From assembly GCA_900550135.1 (NCBI GenBank), contig URQO01000001.1, forward strand, positions 1 to 64,000: DNA of 64,000 bases, written 5' to 3'. The position numbers and the translations under genes are program-made. Source of the DNA: an uncultured Eubacterium sp. GTDB taxonomy: Bacteria; Bacillota; Clostridia; Lachnospirales; Lachnospiraceae. This document shows positions 35,288-44,672 of the stretch, in pieces (within the stretch, counting starts at the first letter, position 1; every line of letters starts with the position of its first letter). The notes beneath the pieces were generated by a model. That model ran no database searches. It saw nothing but the letters and a program-made list of their open reading frames with translations, and was not told where the DNA came from.

Positions 35288-37393
35288 TTATTTATTGTAA
35301 TAATCTTCGAAAGTCCATATTTTGGTTCCGTCAGTATTTGTTATCAGTCCAAAGTTTTCATTTGCCACTTTTTCAGCTTCCTTCTTAGTCTGATATATAC
35401 CTTCCAACTTTCCATATGCATATACATAATATTTGTCATTATTACTGTTTTTAAACGTTGCCTTTACCTCTGTTTTCGGGTCAAAGACTGTAGTATATTT
35501 TTTGTTTATTGTAAGTGCAGTATTTGCATCCAACTTGTTTGTAAAGGAAAGTGCCAGTTCCTGCATCTTCACATCATCCATATAATAACTTGATTTTGCT
35601 ATAGCCTGCTGCTCTTCTGTTGTATTTAGAATCTGCTCTTCACCTATCATTTTGTTATTTTTCCATCTGTTAAAATTGATAACCGATTCAGATACCTGAA
35701 CATCAGAAAGAATAATATTTCTCTTACTGTAAATTTTTACTTCCTTTAAATCTTTATCAACAATTTTCAGTTCTTTCATTGGAAATCTTGCATACTTCCT
35801 AGTCTCTTTTACACGACCTGTTCCATATACAAGGTTTTCACCTGTATAACCGCAAACCTTAACTTTTTTGTTGTCTTCTTTTATTTCCTGTTTTTTTCCA
35901 TTGGACAAATCAACAATTGTTATACTGTCAGAGTATTCTGTTGCATCTGTATTGTAGGCGATTTTGTTTCCCTTTGCATTCACTGCAATACTTCCTTCTG
36001 CAAGGTTTTCTACAAGGGTTCCCCACTCTTTTGTCTTTAAGTTGGCGTAATATATTGTACTGTCAATCATAATGTACACAGTGCCATCACCTTTATAACA
36101 CAGTTCATCTATCTCTTTTTCAAGAACTGATGCCTGCTTGCCACATGGAATAAATGCCACCTCAGTGGACTGACCTTTTTCCATATTGTAATCCATTATA
36201 AAAATACCATTTTTACCTGCATGATTGTTTGTTGGTGTATACCCATAAATCATGTAAGAAGTATTTCCCTTATCATCAACAGACAACACTTTTGCTTTTG
36301 TTTTGTTAAGTGTTTCTGCTGTAGTTTTCTTTAGCTTAAATACAGTAGATATTTTTTTACTTTTAATATCCATCGTGTATACATCACCGTTAATCTGGTA
36401 TGTTACATACTGTCCATTGTCACTTTCCTTGTACTGTACTTCTTTTTGTTTCTGAATACCCAAATCTATAAAGGAATTGCCTACATTTTTTTCACTGCAA
36501 TCCCATATCTGATTTACTTCCCTATCATAGGCTAACACATATTCCTGTCCCTGAAATGACCATACGGTAATTGTTTCTGCAACATTGTATGTTTCCTCAG
36601 TTTTTTGAGCATTCTTTGCTTTCATCTGATATGTTAATGTATATGTGCCGGATTCTCCTGTATCCTTAATATATATGTCCTTTGCGCTTACCTTTACATC
36701 GCCTGTTCTTTCAGGTCTGAAAGTCTTCCAGATAAGCATACCAAGAGTTGATCTTATGGTAGTATGTCCAAGACTATCACTGGCATACTGTGAATTTGGT
36801 TCAAGATATGCAGCAAGTTTCATTCCTTTTTCTTCATCAAATGTATCATTACTAAACTTTTTGGCAAACTTAATCTGCTTTGAAACAAAGTCTTCATTTG
36901 TTACCACCACTCTTGAATAATAATTAATTTCATCATATTTGTCTGTTCTTAAAACCAATTTAAGACTATATTCTTTTCCAACTTCCATAATGGCACTTGC
37001 CTGATAAATAGCCGTAAATTTTTTGTCCTGTTTTTTTAAATCTTTAACTTCTCCACTGTCAATAAGATTTTCCCCACCAAAATCCTTTAACTCATAACTT
37101 ATCTTTTCTATGTTGTTTCCTTTTGCTTTAATTTCAATAGGAACTTTTAAATCTGTTGCTACAGGGATAATGTTATCTCTCATTCGGCTATCATCCATTT
37201 CCATTGTATAGCCATCCATTGTTCCTATTTCCTGATTTTTGTATAAAACACTGATTGTTGGCACTCTGTCAGAGCTTTCTTTTATCTCTTTTTGATTGTT
37301 ATCTTTGCTTTTTCCCTTAAACATAACACCTGCCACCACTGCCACAATTACAAGCACTAGCACCAGAGCAATTATTATCGTTTTCTTTTTCAT
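35288..37393 (-). CDS. Membrane-anchored extracellular protein of unknown function
   Basis: A 701-residue protein with one N-terminal membrane helix (residues 5-26, KTIIIALVLVLVIVAVV…) and a large extracellular part. The middle region, from about residue 310, has beta-rich repeats of the type QYVTYQINGDVYTMDIKSKK, like propeller blades, and the C-terminal part has KYYVYAYGKLEGIYQTKKEAEKVAN. I do not recognise a family. The frame starts at TTG 37405, but TTGGAG is best placed for the ATG at 37393. It lies between the SbcD-like gene and glgB. Confidence 0.6.
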   Translation of the reverse strand: MKKKTIIIALVLVLVIVAVVAGVMFKGKSKDNNQKEIKESSDRVPTISVLYKNQEIGTMDGYTMEMDDSRMRDNIIPVATDLKVPIEIKAKGNNIEKISYELKDFGGENLIDSGEVKDLKKQDKKFTAIYQASAIMEVGKEYSLKLVLRTDKYDEINYYSRVVVTNEDFVSKQIKFAKKFSNDTFDEEKGMKLAAYLEPNSQYASDSLGHTTIRSTLGMLIWKTFRPERTGDVKVSAKDIYIKDTGESGTYTLTYQMKAKNAQKTEETYNVAETITVWSFQGQEYVLAYDREVNQIWDCSEKNVGNSFIDLGIQKQKEVQYKESDNGQYVTYQINGDVYTMDIKSKKISTVFKLKKTTAETLNKTKAKVLSVDDKGNTSYMIYGYTPTNNHAGKNGIFIMDYNMEKGQSTEVAFIPCGKQASVLEKEIDELCYKGDGTVYIMIDSTIYYANLKTKEWGTLVENLAEGSIAVNAKGNKIAYNTDATEYSDSITIVDLSNGKKQEIKEDNKKVKVCGYTGENLVYGTGRVKETRKYARFPMKELKIVDKDLKEVKIYSKRNIILSDVQVSESVINFNRWKNNKMIGEEQILNTTEEQQAIAKSSYYMDDVKMQELALSFTNKLDANTALTINKKYTTVFDPKTEVKATFKNSNNDKYYVYAYGKLEGIYQTKKEAEKVANENFGLITNTDGTKIWTFEDYYNK

Positions 37394-37429
37394 TTTATTC
37401 TCCAATTTTTGTATTCATATTATGCACTG

Positions 37430-37460
37430 AAAGGGCAGTTATAAAAACTACCCTTTTTTG
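37430..37460. terminator. Hairpin between glgB and the unknown membrane-anchored gene
   Basis: Stem AAAGGGCAGTT / AACTACCCTTT with a short A-rich loop. The T-run is on the plus strand, so it would stop plus-strand transcripts best; on the minus strand it follows glgB but the U-run is short. Confidence 0.5.
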
Positions 37461-37474
37461 GCATAAATTACCTT

Positions 37475-39523
37475 TTATTTCTTTTTTGTTTTTGTTGTTT
37501 TTGAAGCCTTTACTTCTTTGTCAGTTTTCGATATCTTTGAAGTCTTTGCTTCTTTGTCAGCTTTTACTGTCTTTGAAGTTTTTGTTTCCTTTTTCGCTTT
37601 TGAAGTCTTTATTCCTTTTTTTGCAACCTTTGGAAATTCAAAAATTACTGACTCATACGGTCTTAGTGGCATTACCAACCTATATGGCTTACCATCACAT
37701 GGTTCTGCAATTGCTTTATATTTCACTGTTTCAGTGTCTCCTGACTCAGTAGTGACTATTCGTTTGTATGTTCCCGGTTTTGGAACTCCCACACAATAAT
37801 CAGGTCTTTCCATAGGTGTAAAGTTGCAAACAAATCCAACTGAATTTTTGTTATCCTGTTCAGTTGTCTTTCTTATGAAGCTGAAAATACTTCTGTCTGC
37901 ATCATCTGCATTTATCCATTCAAAAGCACCATAACCTTTTGTTTCTGTATATAAAGCAGGATATTTTTTGTATATGTGAAGTAATTTTTTCACATATTCC
38001 TGCATGTCCTTGTGTTCAGGTTCATCTAACAGATACCAGTCAAGACTTCTCTTTTCTGACCATTCCTGAAGCTGTGCAAACTCCTGTCCCATAAACAAAA
38101 GCTTACGTCCCGGATGACCCAGCATAAATGTATATGCCGTCTTTAAGTTCTTAAACTTGTCTGCAGGATAGCCTGGCATTTTGTTTATCATTGAACATTT
38201 TAAGTGGACTACTTCATCATGTGATAATACCAAAACAAAGTTTTCACTAAAAGCATATGTCAGCCCAAATGTCATCTTGTTATGATTGTTCTTTTTAAAA
38301 TATGGGTCTAGTTTTACATATTCAAGGAAATCATGCATCCATCCCATATTCCATTTGTACGAAAATCCAAGTCCGCCATCCTTAGCCGACATTGTAACCT
38401 TTGGCCACGCTGTAGATTCCTCAGCTATAATATAGGCTCTAGGATTTCTGTAATTCATAATACTGCTTAAATGCTTGAAAAACTCAATTGCTTCAAGGTT
38501 CTCATTACCACCGTGAATGTTAGGTATCCACTGTCCGTCTTCCCTACCGTAATCACGGTAAAGCATTGAAGCCACAGCATCTACTCTTAGTCCGTCAACA
38601 TGGTACTTTTCTACCCAGAATAATGCATTTGCAATAAGGAAATTGCTAACTTCTGTCTTTGAGTAATCAAATACCTTTGTGCCCCAGTCAGGATGTTCTC
38701 CCATACGTGGGTCTGCGTACTCATAAAGTGGTGTACCATCAAAAAATGCAAGTCCATGTGCATCTCTTGGAAAATGTGCCGGTACCCAGTCTAAAATAAC
38801 TGCAATACCTGCCCTATGAAATGCATCTACCAAATACATAAAGTCTTCAGGCTTACCATAACGTGATGTTGGAGCATAATATCCTACAACCTGATATCCC
38901 CATGAGCCATCAAAAGGATGCTCTAAAATTCCCATCAGTTCTACATGAGTATAACCCATGTCCACCACGTATTTTACAAGTTCATCAGCCATTCTTCTAT
39001 AACTGTAAAATCCATCTTCATCATCAGGACCATTAAAGTCTTTTTTCCATGAACCCGGATGTACTTCGTATATTGACATTGGCTGCTCATAGTGATTTTC
39101 TGATGCTTTTTTCTTTATCCACTTTTCATCATTCCAATGATATGAATCGATATCTGCCACACGGGAGGCATTGCCCGGACGAACCTCAGCCCAGTTTCCA
39201 TATGGGTCTGATTTATACAAGGTATCCCCCGTCTGTGTTGAGATAACATATTTATACATTGCCCCAACTGTTACTTCAGGAACAAACAACTCCCATATTC
39301 CTGAATCATTGTCCATTTTCATATTGTGGTCAAATCCTAACCAGTCATTGAAATCTCCTATTACTGCAACATTAACTGCATTAGGTGCCCATACAGCAAA
39401 GTATGTACCCTTTACTCCATCTATCTCCGTAACATGGGCTCCAAGTTTTTCGTAGATTTCATAATGTGTTCCCTCTCCAAATAGGTAACAATCGTCCTTC
39501 GTTATAACTCTTTTATTTTGCAT
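37475..39523 (-). CDS. glgB: 1,4-alpha-glucan branching enzyme GlgB with lysine-rich repeat tail
   Basis: A 682-residue GH13 enzyme that makes alpha-1,6 branches in glycogen. It has the N-terminal CBM48 part (FAVWAPNAVNVAVIGDFN), DWVPAHFPRDAHGLAFFDGT, the nucleophile region GLRVDAVASMLY, the acid/base region IIAEESTAW, and VLSHDEVVH. A C-terminal tail of about 50 residues follows the catalytic module: it is nearly all Lys, Thr, Ser, Ala and Asp/Glu, in 7-9-residue repeats of K-x-S-K-T type. An ATG at 39523 with GGGAAGG before it is chosen over a GTG at 39544, which has AAAGGAG before it. Confidence 0.95.
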   Translation of the reverse strand: MQNKRVITKDDCYLFGEGTHYEIYEKLGAHVTEIDGVKGTYFAVWAPNAVNVAVIGDFNDWLGFDHNMKMDNDSGIWELFVPEVTVGAMYKYVISTQTGDTLYKSDPYGNWAEVRPGNASRVADIDSYHWNDEKWIKKKASENHYEQPMSIYEVHPGSWKKDFNGPDDEDGFYSYRRMADELVKYVVDMGYTHVELMGILEHPFDGSWGYQVVGYYAPTSRYGKPEDFMYLVDAFHRAGIAVILDWVPAHFPRDAHGLAFFDGTPLYEYADPRMGEHPDWGTKVFDYSKTEVSNFLIANALFWVEKYHVDGLRVDAVASMLYRDYGREDGQWIPNIHGGNENLEAIEFFKHLSSIMNYRNPRAYIIAEESTAWPKVTMSAKDGGLGFSYKWNMGWMHDFLEYVKLDPYFKKNNHNKMTFGLTYAFSENFVLVLSHDEVVHLKCSMINKMPGYPADKFKNLKTAYTFMLGHPGRKLLFMGQEFAQLQEWSEKRSLDWYLLDEPEHKDMQEYVKKLLHIYKKYPALYTETKGYGAFEWINADDADRSIFSFIRKTTEQDNKNSVGFVCNFTPMERPDYCVGVPKPGTYKRIVTTESGDTETVKYKAIAEPCDGKPYRLVMPLRPYESVIFEFPKVAKKGIKTSKAKKETKTSKTVKADKEAKTSKISKTDKEVKASKTTKTKKK

Positions 39524-39573
39524 ATGGTTTTCCTTCCCGCGCACCAATACGCTCCTTTATAGTTTTTTGGCTT

Positions 39574-41859
39574 TTATACTCTGTTATAGTTGATAAGACA
39601 TCCTTTGAGAATAATTTCTCTTTCGTCGTCTGTCATTTCTCCAAGTTTTAATGTAAATGGTCTTAATCCGTTCTCTTCCACTACATATGCCTGAATATCA
39701 GTCTGTTTGTTTCTTACTGCATCTGCAATACCTGGTACAAATAAATAATCATCCTTCTTAAATGGAAGTTCTTCCTGTTCATAAATAAATGGAAGCATAC
39801 CCCAGTTGATAAGGTTTGAACGATATCTCTTTGTGGCATATTCCTGAGCAATGTTTGCCCATCCACCAAGAACCTTCTGACATGATGCTGCCTGCTCTCT
39901 TGCAGAACCATCTCCTGGTTTTACAGCATAAATTGTGCTACCAACTCCAACATTGTCTTTATTTACATCGGCAAATTCTGCCTTAATTGTTTCCATAATC
40001 TTCTTGTATTCATCAGAATACTCGCACATGCACTTGCCTTCTTCTCTTGCCTTTTCTACCTTCTGAACCTCTTTTGCCCTGCCTACATATTCAGGGTCTT
40101 TTCTTGAAAGTGCAAATTCTGCAAGTCCTAAAGGATTTGATCTGTATGAAGATGTTTCTCCTGAAGGAATAAGTTCGTCAGTTGTTGTTACAGGGTCATG
40201 AATCTCAGATACAACCTTAAGTAATAAGTTGTCTGTAAGAGCAACCATTTCAGGCCAGTCCTTAATGTTTGGTCCAAACTGAATCTCTGTGTCAGGATCT
40301 GCAACACCGTGAGAATCAAATACTCTGTTTGCATAAATGCTACTGTCAAAGTGATATGTGCGATTCTTGAACTCAACGTCCATATCCATTGCAGATGTAA
40401 GATATCCCTTGTTTGCTGCTGTTGCTGCAATTGATCTTGCATCCATAAGTGCAACTGACGAAATCTGACCATTCTGTAATTTACTTCCTTCTCTGTTAGG
40501 GAAGTTTCTTGTAGAATGTCTGATACTAAATGCATTGTTGCTTGGTGTGTCTCCTGCTCCGAAACATGGTCCACAGAAAGCTGTTTTCATAACTGCTCCT
40601 GATTCCATAATTGAAGCTGCTGCACCATTTTTAATAAGTTCCATATATACAGGCATTGATGCAGGATAAACACTAAGTGTAAATTCATCAGCACCGATGC
40701 TCTTTCCGTCTAAAATATCTGCTGCTGCACAAATGTTTTCAAATCCACCACCTGCACAACCGGCAATAATACCCTGGTCAACATATAATTTACCGTTTCT
40801 GATTTTGTTTGTAAGCTTGTAATCAACCTGTCCGTCTAATGATACCAATGCTTTCTTTTCAACGTCTCTTAAAATGTCTTCAAGATTTGCATTAACTTCA
40901 TCAATAGTATATGTGTTACTTGGGTGGAAAGGCATTGCAATCATAGGTTTAATCTTTGATAAATCTACGTATACCATTCCATCATAGTATGTAACTTCGC
41001 CAGGATTTAATTCTTTATATTCGTCAACTCTGCCATGAATATCGTAAAACTCTTTAATCTTTTCATCTGTTCTCCAGATTGATGATAAACATGTTGTCTC
41101 TGTAGTCATAACGTCAACACCAATTCTGAAATCAGCGCTAAGGCTTGAAACACCAGGTCCTACAAATTCCATAACTTTGTTCTTAACGTATCCCTTGTCA
41201 AATACCTCTCCGATAATTGCAAGTGCAACGTCCTGAGGACCTACACCCTTTGCAGGCTCTCCTGTCATGTAAATACCAATAACTTCCGGTCTGTTTATAT
41301 CATATGTCTGTGAAAGAAGCTGTTTTACAAGTTCCGGTCCACCTTCACCCATAGCCATAGTACCTAAAGCACCATAACGTGTATGTGAATCAGAACCTAA
41401 AATCATCTTTCCACCACCTGCTAGCATTTCTCTTGCAAACTGGTGAATAACTGCCTGATGAGGTGGTACATAAACTCCACCATACTTCTTTGCACATGTT
41501 AAACCAAACATGTGATCATCTTCGTTGATTGTTCCGCCTACTGCACATAAGCTGTTGTGGCAGTTGGTAAGTACATATGGTATAGGGAACTTTTCAAGTC
41601 CTGAAGCTCTTGCTGTCTGAATAATTCCTACAAATGTAATATCGTGTGAAGTAAGCTTGTCAAATTTAATCTGAAGTTTGTCCATGTTGTCTGATGTGTT
41701 ATGGTCTTTTAAAATACCATAAGCTATTGTGTTCTTTGATGCTTCTTCTTTTGTAAGATACTTATTTCCTAATTTACTTTTTACTAATTCTTCATTGCCT
41801 GCCTCTATAACCTCTGTACCGTTAACGAGATAAGCGCCACTGTTTGATAATTTTATCAT
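39574..41859 (-). CDS. Aconitase-superfamily hydratase (YbhJ-like)
   Basis: A 761-residue protein of the aconitase superfamily with the Fe-S-type motif AFCGPCFGAGD, a GCAGGGFENICAA segment with a cysteine, STRNFPNREGSK (like the aconitase NRNFxxR box), and a LGSDSHTRYGALGTMAMGEGG segment. E. coli YbhJ belongs to the same group; its substrate is not known to me. It differs from housekeeping aconitase in order and motif spacing. The open frame reaches 41895, but AGGAGG sits five bases before the ATG at 41859. It stands alone next to a divergent glycosyltransferase. Confidence 0.85.
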   Translation of the reverse strand: MIKLSNSGAYLVNGTEVIEAGNEELVKSKLGNKYLTKEEASKNTIAYGILKDHNTSDNMDKLQIKFDKLTSHDITFVGIIQTARASGLEKFPIPYVLTNCHNSLCAVGGTINEDDHMFGLTCAKKYGGVYVPPHQAVIHQFAREMLAGGGKMILGSDSHTRYGALGTMAMGEGGPELVKQLLSQTYDINRPEVIGIYMTGEPAKGVGPQDVALAIIGEVFDKGYVKNKVMEFVGPGVSSLSADFRIGVDVMTTETTCLSSIWRTDEKIKEFYDIHGRVDEYKELNPGEVTYYDGMVYVDLSKIKPMIAMPFHPSNTYTIDEVNANLEDILRDVEKKALVSLDGQVDYKLTNKIRNGKLYVDQGIIAGCAGGGFENICAAADILDGKSIGADEFTLSVYPASMPVYMELIKNGAAASIMESGAVMKTAFCGPCFGAGDTPSNNAFSIRHSTRNFPNREGSKLQNGQISSVALMDARSIAATAANKGYLTSAMDMDVEFKNRTYHFDSSIYANRVFDSHGVADPDTEIQFGPNIKDWPEMVALTDNLLLKVVSEIHDPVTTTDELIPSGETSSYRSNPLGLAEFALSRKDPEYVGRAKEVQKVEKAREEGKCMCEYSDEYKKIMETIKAEFADVNKDNVGVGSTIYAVKPGDGSAREQAASCQKVLGGWANIAQEYATKRYRSNLINWGMLPFIYEQEELPFKKDDYLFVPGIADAVRNKQTDIQAYVVEENGLRPFTLKLGEMTDDEREIILKGCLINYNRV

Positions 41860-42008
41860 TTTTGCCTCCTGTTTTTTACTAACCTTACAGTCCACTTTAG
41901 TATACTAAATTTTAGGGTTATTTTCAACTTTATACTTTCTACATTTTTGTAAAATTGTATGGTTTTAAGAAGTAGTATTATTTATCATCACTTTTTACCA
42001 TTTTTTCT

Positions 42009-42037
42009 TTGAATAATTTTTATATAGGCATTATACT
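42009..42037 (+). promoter_or_regulatory. Sigma-A-type promoter of the GT4/PlsC-like operon
   Basis: TTGAAT (42009-42014), 17-bp spacer, TATACT (42032-42037), ending 34 bp before the GT4 start codon. Confidence 0.75.
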
Positions 42038-42071
42038 ATTAGGAGAGTTTTGAGAGAAATGAGGTTACTTT

Positions 42072-43214
42072 ATGAAAATTGCAATTGTAAGTGATGTTTT
42101 AGGGGAAGAAAATAACGGCACTACCATTGCGGCAATGAATCTTATCAACTGGCTAAAATCAAAGGGCCATGATGTCCGTGTAATTTGTCCGGACCCCGAA
42201 AAGGTAACTATTCCCGGATACTATATTGTGAAGACTTTAAATGTTGGTCCTTTTAACGGCTATGTAGCAAAAAACGGAGTCAGCATTTCACGTCCTGACA
42301 AAAAAGTAATTGAAAAGGCGTTAAAGGGCATTGATGCTGTGCACGTTATGGTTCCGTTTTTAACGGGATGCTACGTTGCAAAATACTGCCACAAACATAA
42401 CATTCCTCTTACAGCAGGTTTTCACTGTCAGGCAGAGAATTTTTCTAACCACCTGCATTTGATGAATGCAAAGCGTTTTAACGAGAGAGTATACAAAGTT
42501 TTTTACAAACATTTATACAGATATTGTGATGGTATTCACTACCCAACCCAGTTTATTTGCAATACATTTGAAAATGTAGTAGGAGTAACGCCTCATTTTG
42601 TTATCTCAAATGGCGTAAATAAGGATTTTAACAGGGATATTCCAAAGTTCCATCCAAACGATGGGCTTTTTAGAATATTGTTTACCGGCAGATACAGCAC
42701 TGAGAAAACTCATATAGTTCTTTTAAAAGCTGTAAACAAAAGTAAGTACCGTAATCGTATTCAATTGATTTTTGCAGGTGACGGTCCAAAAAAAGAGAAA
42801 TTAAAAGCTTATTCCCAAAAGCATTTGCCAATACAACCAATTATGAAGTTTTACTCCAGAAAGGACCTTCTTAAAGTCCTTGGCACTGCTGATTTATATG
42901 TTCATGCAGCTGAGATAGAACTAGAAGCTATTTCATGTTTGGAAGCTATTTCATGTGGTTTGGTTCCTGTTATAAACAACTCGCCACGTTCGGCTACAAA
43001 GTATTTTGCATTAGATGACAAGAATTTATTTGCCTGCAACAATGCAAAAGACCTTGCAAAGAAAATAGATTATTGGATTGAGCATCCAAAAGAAAAAGAA
43101 AAGCGTAGTTTAGAATATGCAGATTTTTCAAAACAATGGGAATTCGAAAAATGTATGGACCGGATGGAAGAAATGATTGTAAGTTGTCATGATAAAAAAT
43201 TGGGACTTTGCTAA
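42072..43214 (+). CDS. Glycosyltransferase family 4, probably glycolipid-forming
   Basis: A 380-residue GT-B protein. The N-terminus has the NNGTTIAAMNLINWLKSKGH loop and DPEKVTIPGYYIV, as in diacylglycerol glucosyltransferase-like GT4 enzymes. The C-terminal donor region has LYVHAAEIELEAISCLEAISCGLVPV with two E residues. It is followed by the PlsC-like acyltransferase gene on the same strand, supporting a role in membrane glycolipid assembly. The sugar is not determinable. A GAGG Shine-Dalgarno lies seven bases before the ATG. Confidence 0.85.
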   Translation: MKIAIVSDVLGEENNGTTIAAMNLINWLKSKGHDVRVICPDPEKVTIPGYYIVKTLNVGPFNGYVAKNGVSISRPDKKVIEKALKGIDAVHVMVPFLTGCYVAKYCHKHNIPLTAGFHCQAENFSNHLHLMNAKRFNERVYKVFYKHLYRYCDGIHYPTQFICNTFENVVGVTPHFVISNGVNKDFNRDIPKFHPNDGLFRILFTGRYSTEKTHIVLLKAVNKSKYRNRIQLIFAGDGPKKEKLKAYSQKHLPIQPIMKFYSRKDLLKVLGTADLYVHAAEIELEAISCLEAISCGLVPVINNSPRSATKYFALDDKNLFACNNAKDLAKKIDYWIEHPKEKEKRSLEYADFSKQWEFEKCMDRMEEMIVSCHDKKLGLC

Positions 43215-43301
43215 TTTATGTAAACCATCAATTGTATGTTGTATTTTAACAGTATAGATACATATTAAACATTAGTTATATTAAGATTTGGAAGTGATTC
43301 T

Positions 43302-44093
43302 ATGAAGAAGATTTTTTACGAAGATGAATTAAATGATGATTTTGCCGCGACCCAGGGCATCAAAACGAAGCCTTTGCCAAAGGATTACAAGTGGATACAT
43401 AAAAGCAGATTGTGGAATTTCTTCGCGGATATTCTCTACTATCTGATTGCCTATCCTATAGTAAAGCTTTTTAATACTTTTGTCGTAGGACTTCGTGTAA
43501 AGAATAAAGGCGTAATCAGAAAACTTAAAACCGGTTGTTTTATGTATAGTAATCATACCCAGCATATTGACCCATTGATTTCTGCAACTGTTTCAGGATG
43601 GGGACATCGCACATATTTTATGGCGGGAAACGACGCTTTTTCCATTCGTGGATTAAGCCATTTGGTTGCAATGCTTGGTGCTATGCCTCTTGGCTATGAC
43701 ATTGCCAGCATGAAAAAAATGTTGCAGACAGTTTCTAAACGCATTCACGAAAATGCCTGCATTACCATATATCCGGAGGCTCATATCTGGCCTTATTACA
43801 CAGGTATCAGGCCTTTTAAAAGTGCAAGTTTTGCTTATCCTGTAGCACTTAATGCTCCGGTTGTTGCATCAGTTGTTACATACAGAAAACGTCACTGGCC
43901 TTTCAGATGTTTTTTCAGGCATCCTGCCATTACTGTATATTGTAGCGACCCTATGTACGCCAATCCTGTTTTAAGCAAGAAGGCTGCAAAAGAAGATTTG
44001 CGTAACAGAGTTTATGACTGGATGAAAGGAACTGCCGAAAAGTACAGCACATACGAATTCTGGCACTACGAAAAGAAAGCCGATTTGAAATAA
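43302..44093 (+). CDS. PlsC-like 1-acylglycerol-phosphate acyltransferase family protein
   Basis: A 263-residue protein with the PlsC catalytic motif NHTQHIDPL (NHxxxxD) and the later PEAHIWPYYTGIRPFKSASF, similar to the PEG box. A membrane stretch near residues 38-60 (NFFADILYYLIAYPIVKLFNTF) precedes it. It transfers an acyl group to a lysophospholipid or a similar acceptor. Following the GT4 gene, it may act on the same glycolipid. A Shine-Dalgarno TTGGAAG precedes the ATG. Confidence 0.87.
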   Translation: MKKIFYEDELNDDFAATQGIKTKPLPKDYKWIHKSRLWNFFADILYYLIAYPIVKLFNTFVVGLRVKNKGVIRKLKTGCFMYSNHTQHIDPLISATVSGWGHRTYFMAGNDAFSIRGLSHLVAMLGAMPLGYDIASMKKMLQTVSKRIHENACITIYPEAHIWPYYTGIRPFKSASFAYPVALNAPVVASVVTYRKRHWPFRCFFRHPAITVYCSDPMYANPVLSKKAAKEDLRNRVYDWMKGTAEKYSTYEFWHYEKKADLK

Positions 44094-44097
44094 CCAT

Positions 44098-44175
44098 ACA
44101 CAATAAGAAAGCGATATATATTTAAAACACGTCATATTTCTAGTTTTTAAATATATATCGCTTTCTATTATGTGT
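44098..44175 (+). terminator. Large hairpin terminator after the PlsC-like gene
   Basis: An almost 30-bp imperfect stem (ACACAATA-…-GCGATATATATTTAAAA against TTTTTAAATATATATCGC-…-TATTATGTGT) around a short loop. Confidence 0.75.
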
Positions 44176-44178
44176 AAT

Positions 44179-44286
44179 TTATTTCTTCACAATGATTCTT
44201 TTTGGTTTAGGCCATTTTGTGGCCCCAATGGCTTTTACTCTTACGTAGAGTTTCTTTTTGTTCTTAAATGCTTTTCTCTTTTTATT
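44179..44286 (-). pseudogene. Remnant of an FN3-like C-terminal module
   Basis: The minus strand codes for 35 residues ending in a stop: KKRKAFKNKKKLYVRVKAI, then WPKPKRIIVKK. No start codon or upstream open frame belongs to it. The sequence matches the C-terminal ends of the secreted proteins at 61319 (KKNKKYFVRVRGVA…) and 52069, so it looks like the tail of a lost relative. Confidence 0.4.
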
Positions 44287-44290
44287 TTAG

Positions 44291-44672
44291 TTCCACTCTA
44301 TATCATCAGTCCGGATTATATAAGTTATTATAAAACTGGTATCCTATTTATAAAGTCTTTTGCACACATTTTCTCTATTTACCTTTAACTGACAAAAAAA
44401 TATAGTGTAATCCTGTAGAACTTTATATTTAAACTACACTGTGGTAGGGATATTCCAAACATTATATTGGGAAATTTTCCCACGGACAAATAAAGAGCCG
44501 GAAAACCATTCAAAAACCAGGAAATATTTTGTTAACTTTGCAAGCCTAACTACAATTGCGAAGCACTGTTTGAAGCCACGAAGTGGCTGAGTTTGCGAAA
44601 GCAATTGTTAATAGGCGGCGCAGCAAAGTTAGAAATATGACGTGTTTTGAATGGCTTTCCGGTCTTTATTTC
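44291..44672. other. Intergenic region with a long imperfect palindrome
   Basis: No gene in 380 bp. The left part is AT-rich. The right part (44491-44667) is a nested imperfect inverted repeat, with outer arms AAAGAGCCGGAAAACCATTC / GAATGGCTTTCCGGTCTTT and inner pairs TAACTTTGC / GCAAAGTTA, and AGCCAC / GTGGCT. It could be the terminator of the GH3 gene or a mobile palindromic unit. Confidence 0.6.

Noticed and set aside
44170..44388. A 72-residue plus-strand open frame after the PlsC-like terminator
   Set aside because: It has no Shine-Dalgarno, overlaps the terminator, and its opposite strand carries a recognisable FN3-like coding remnant.
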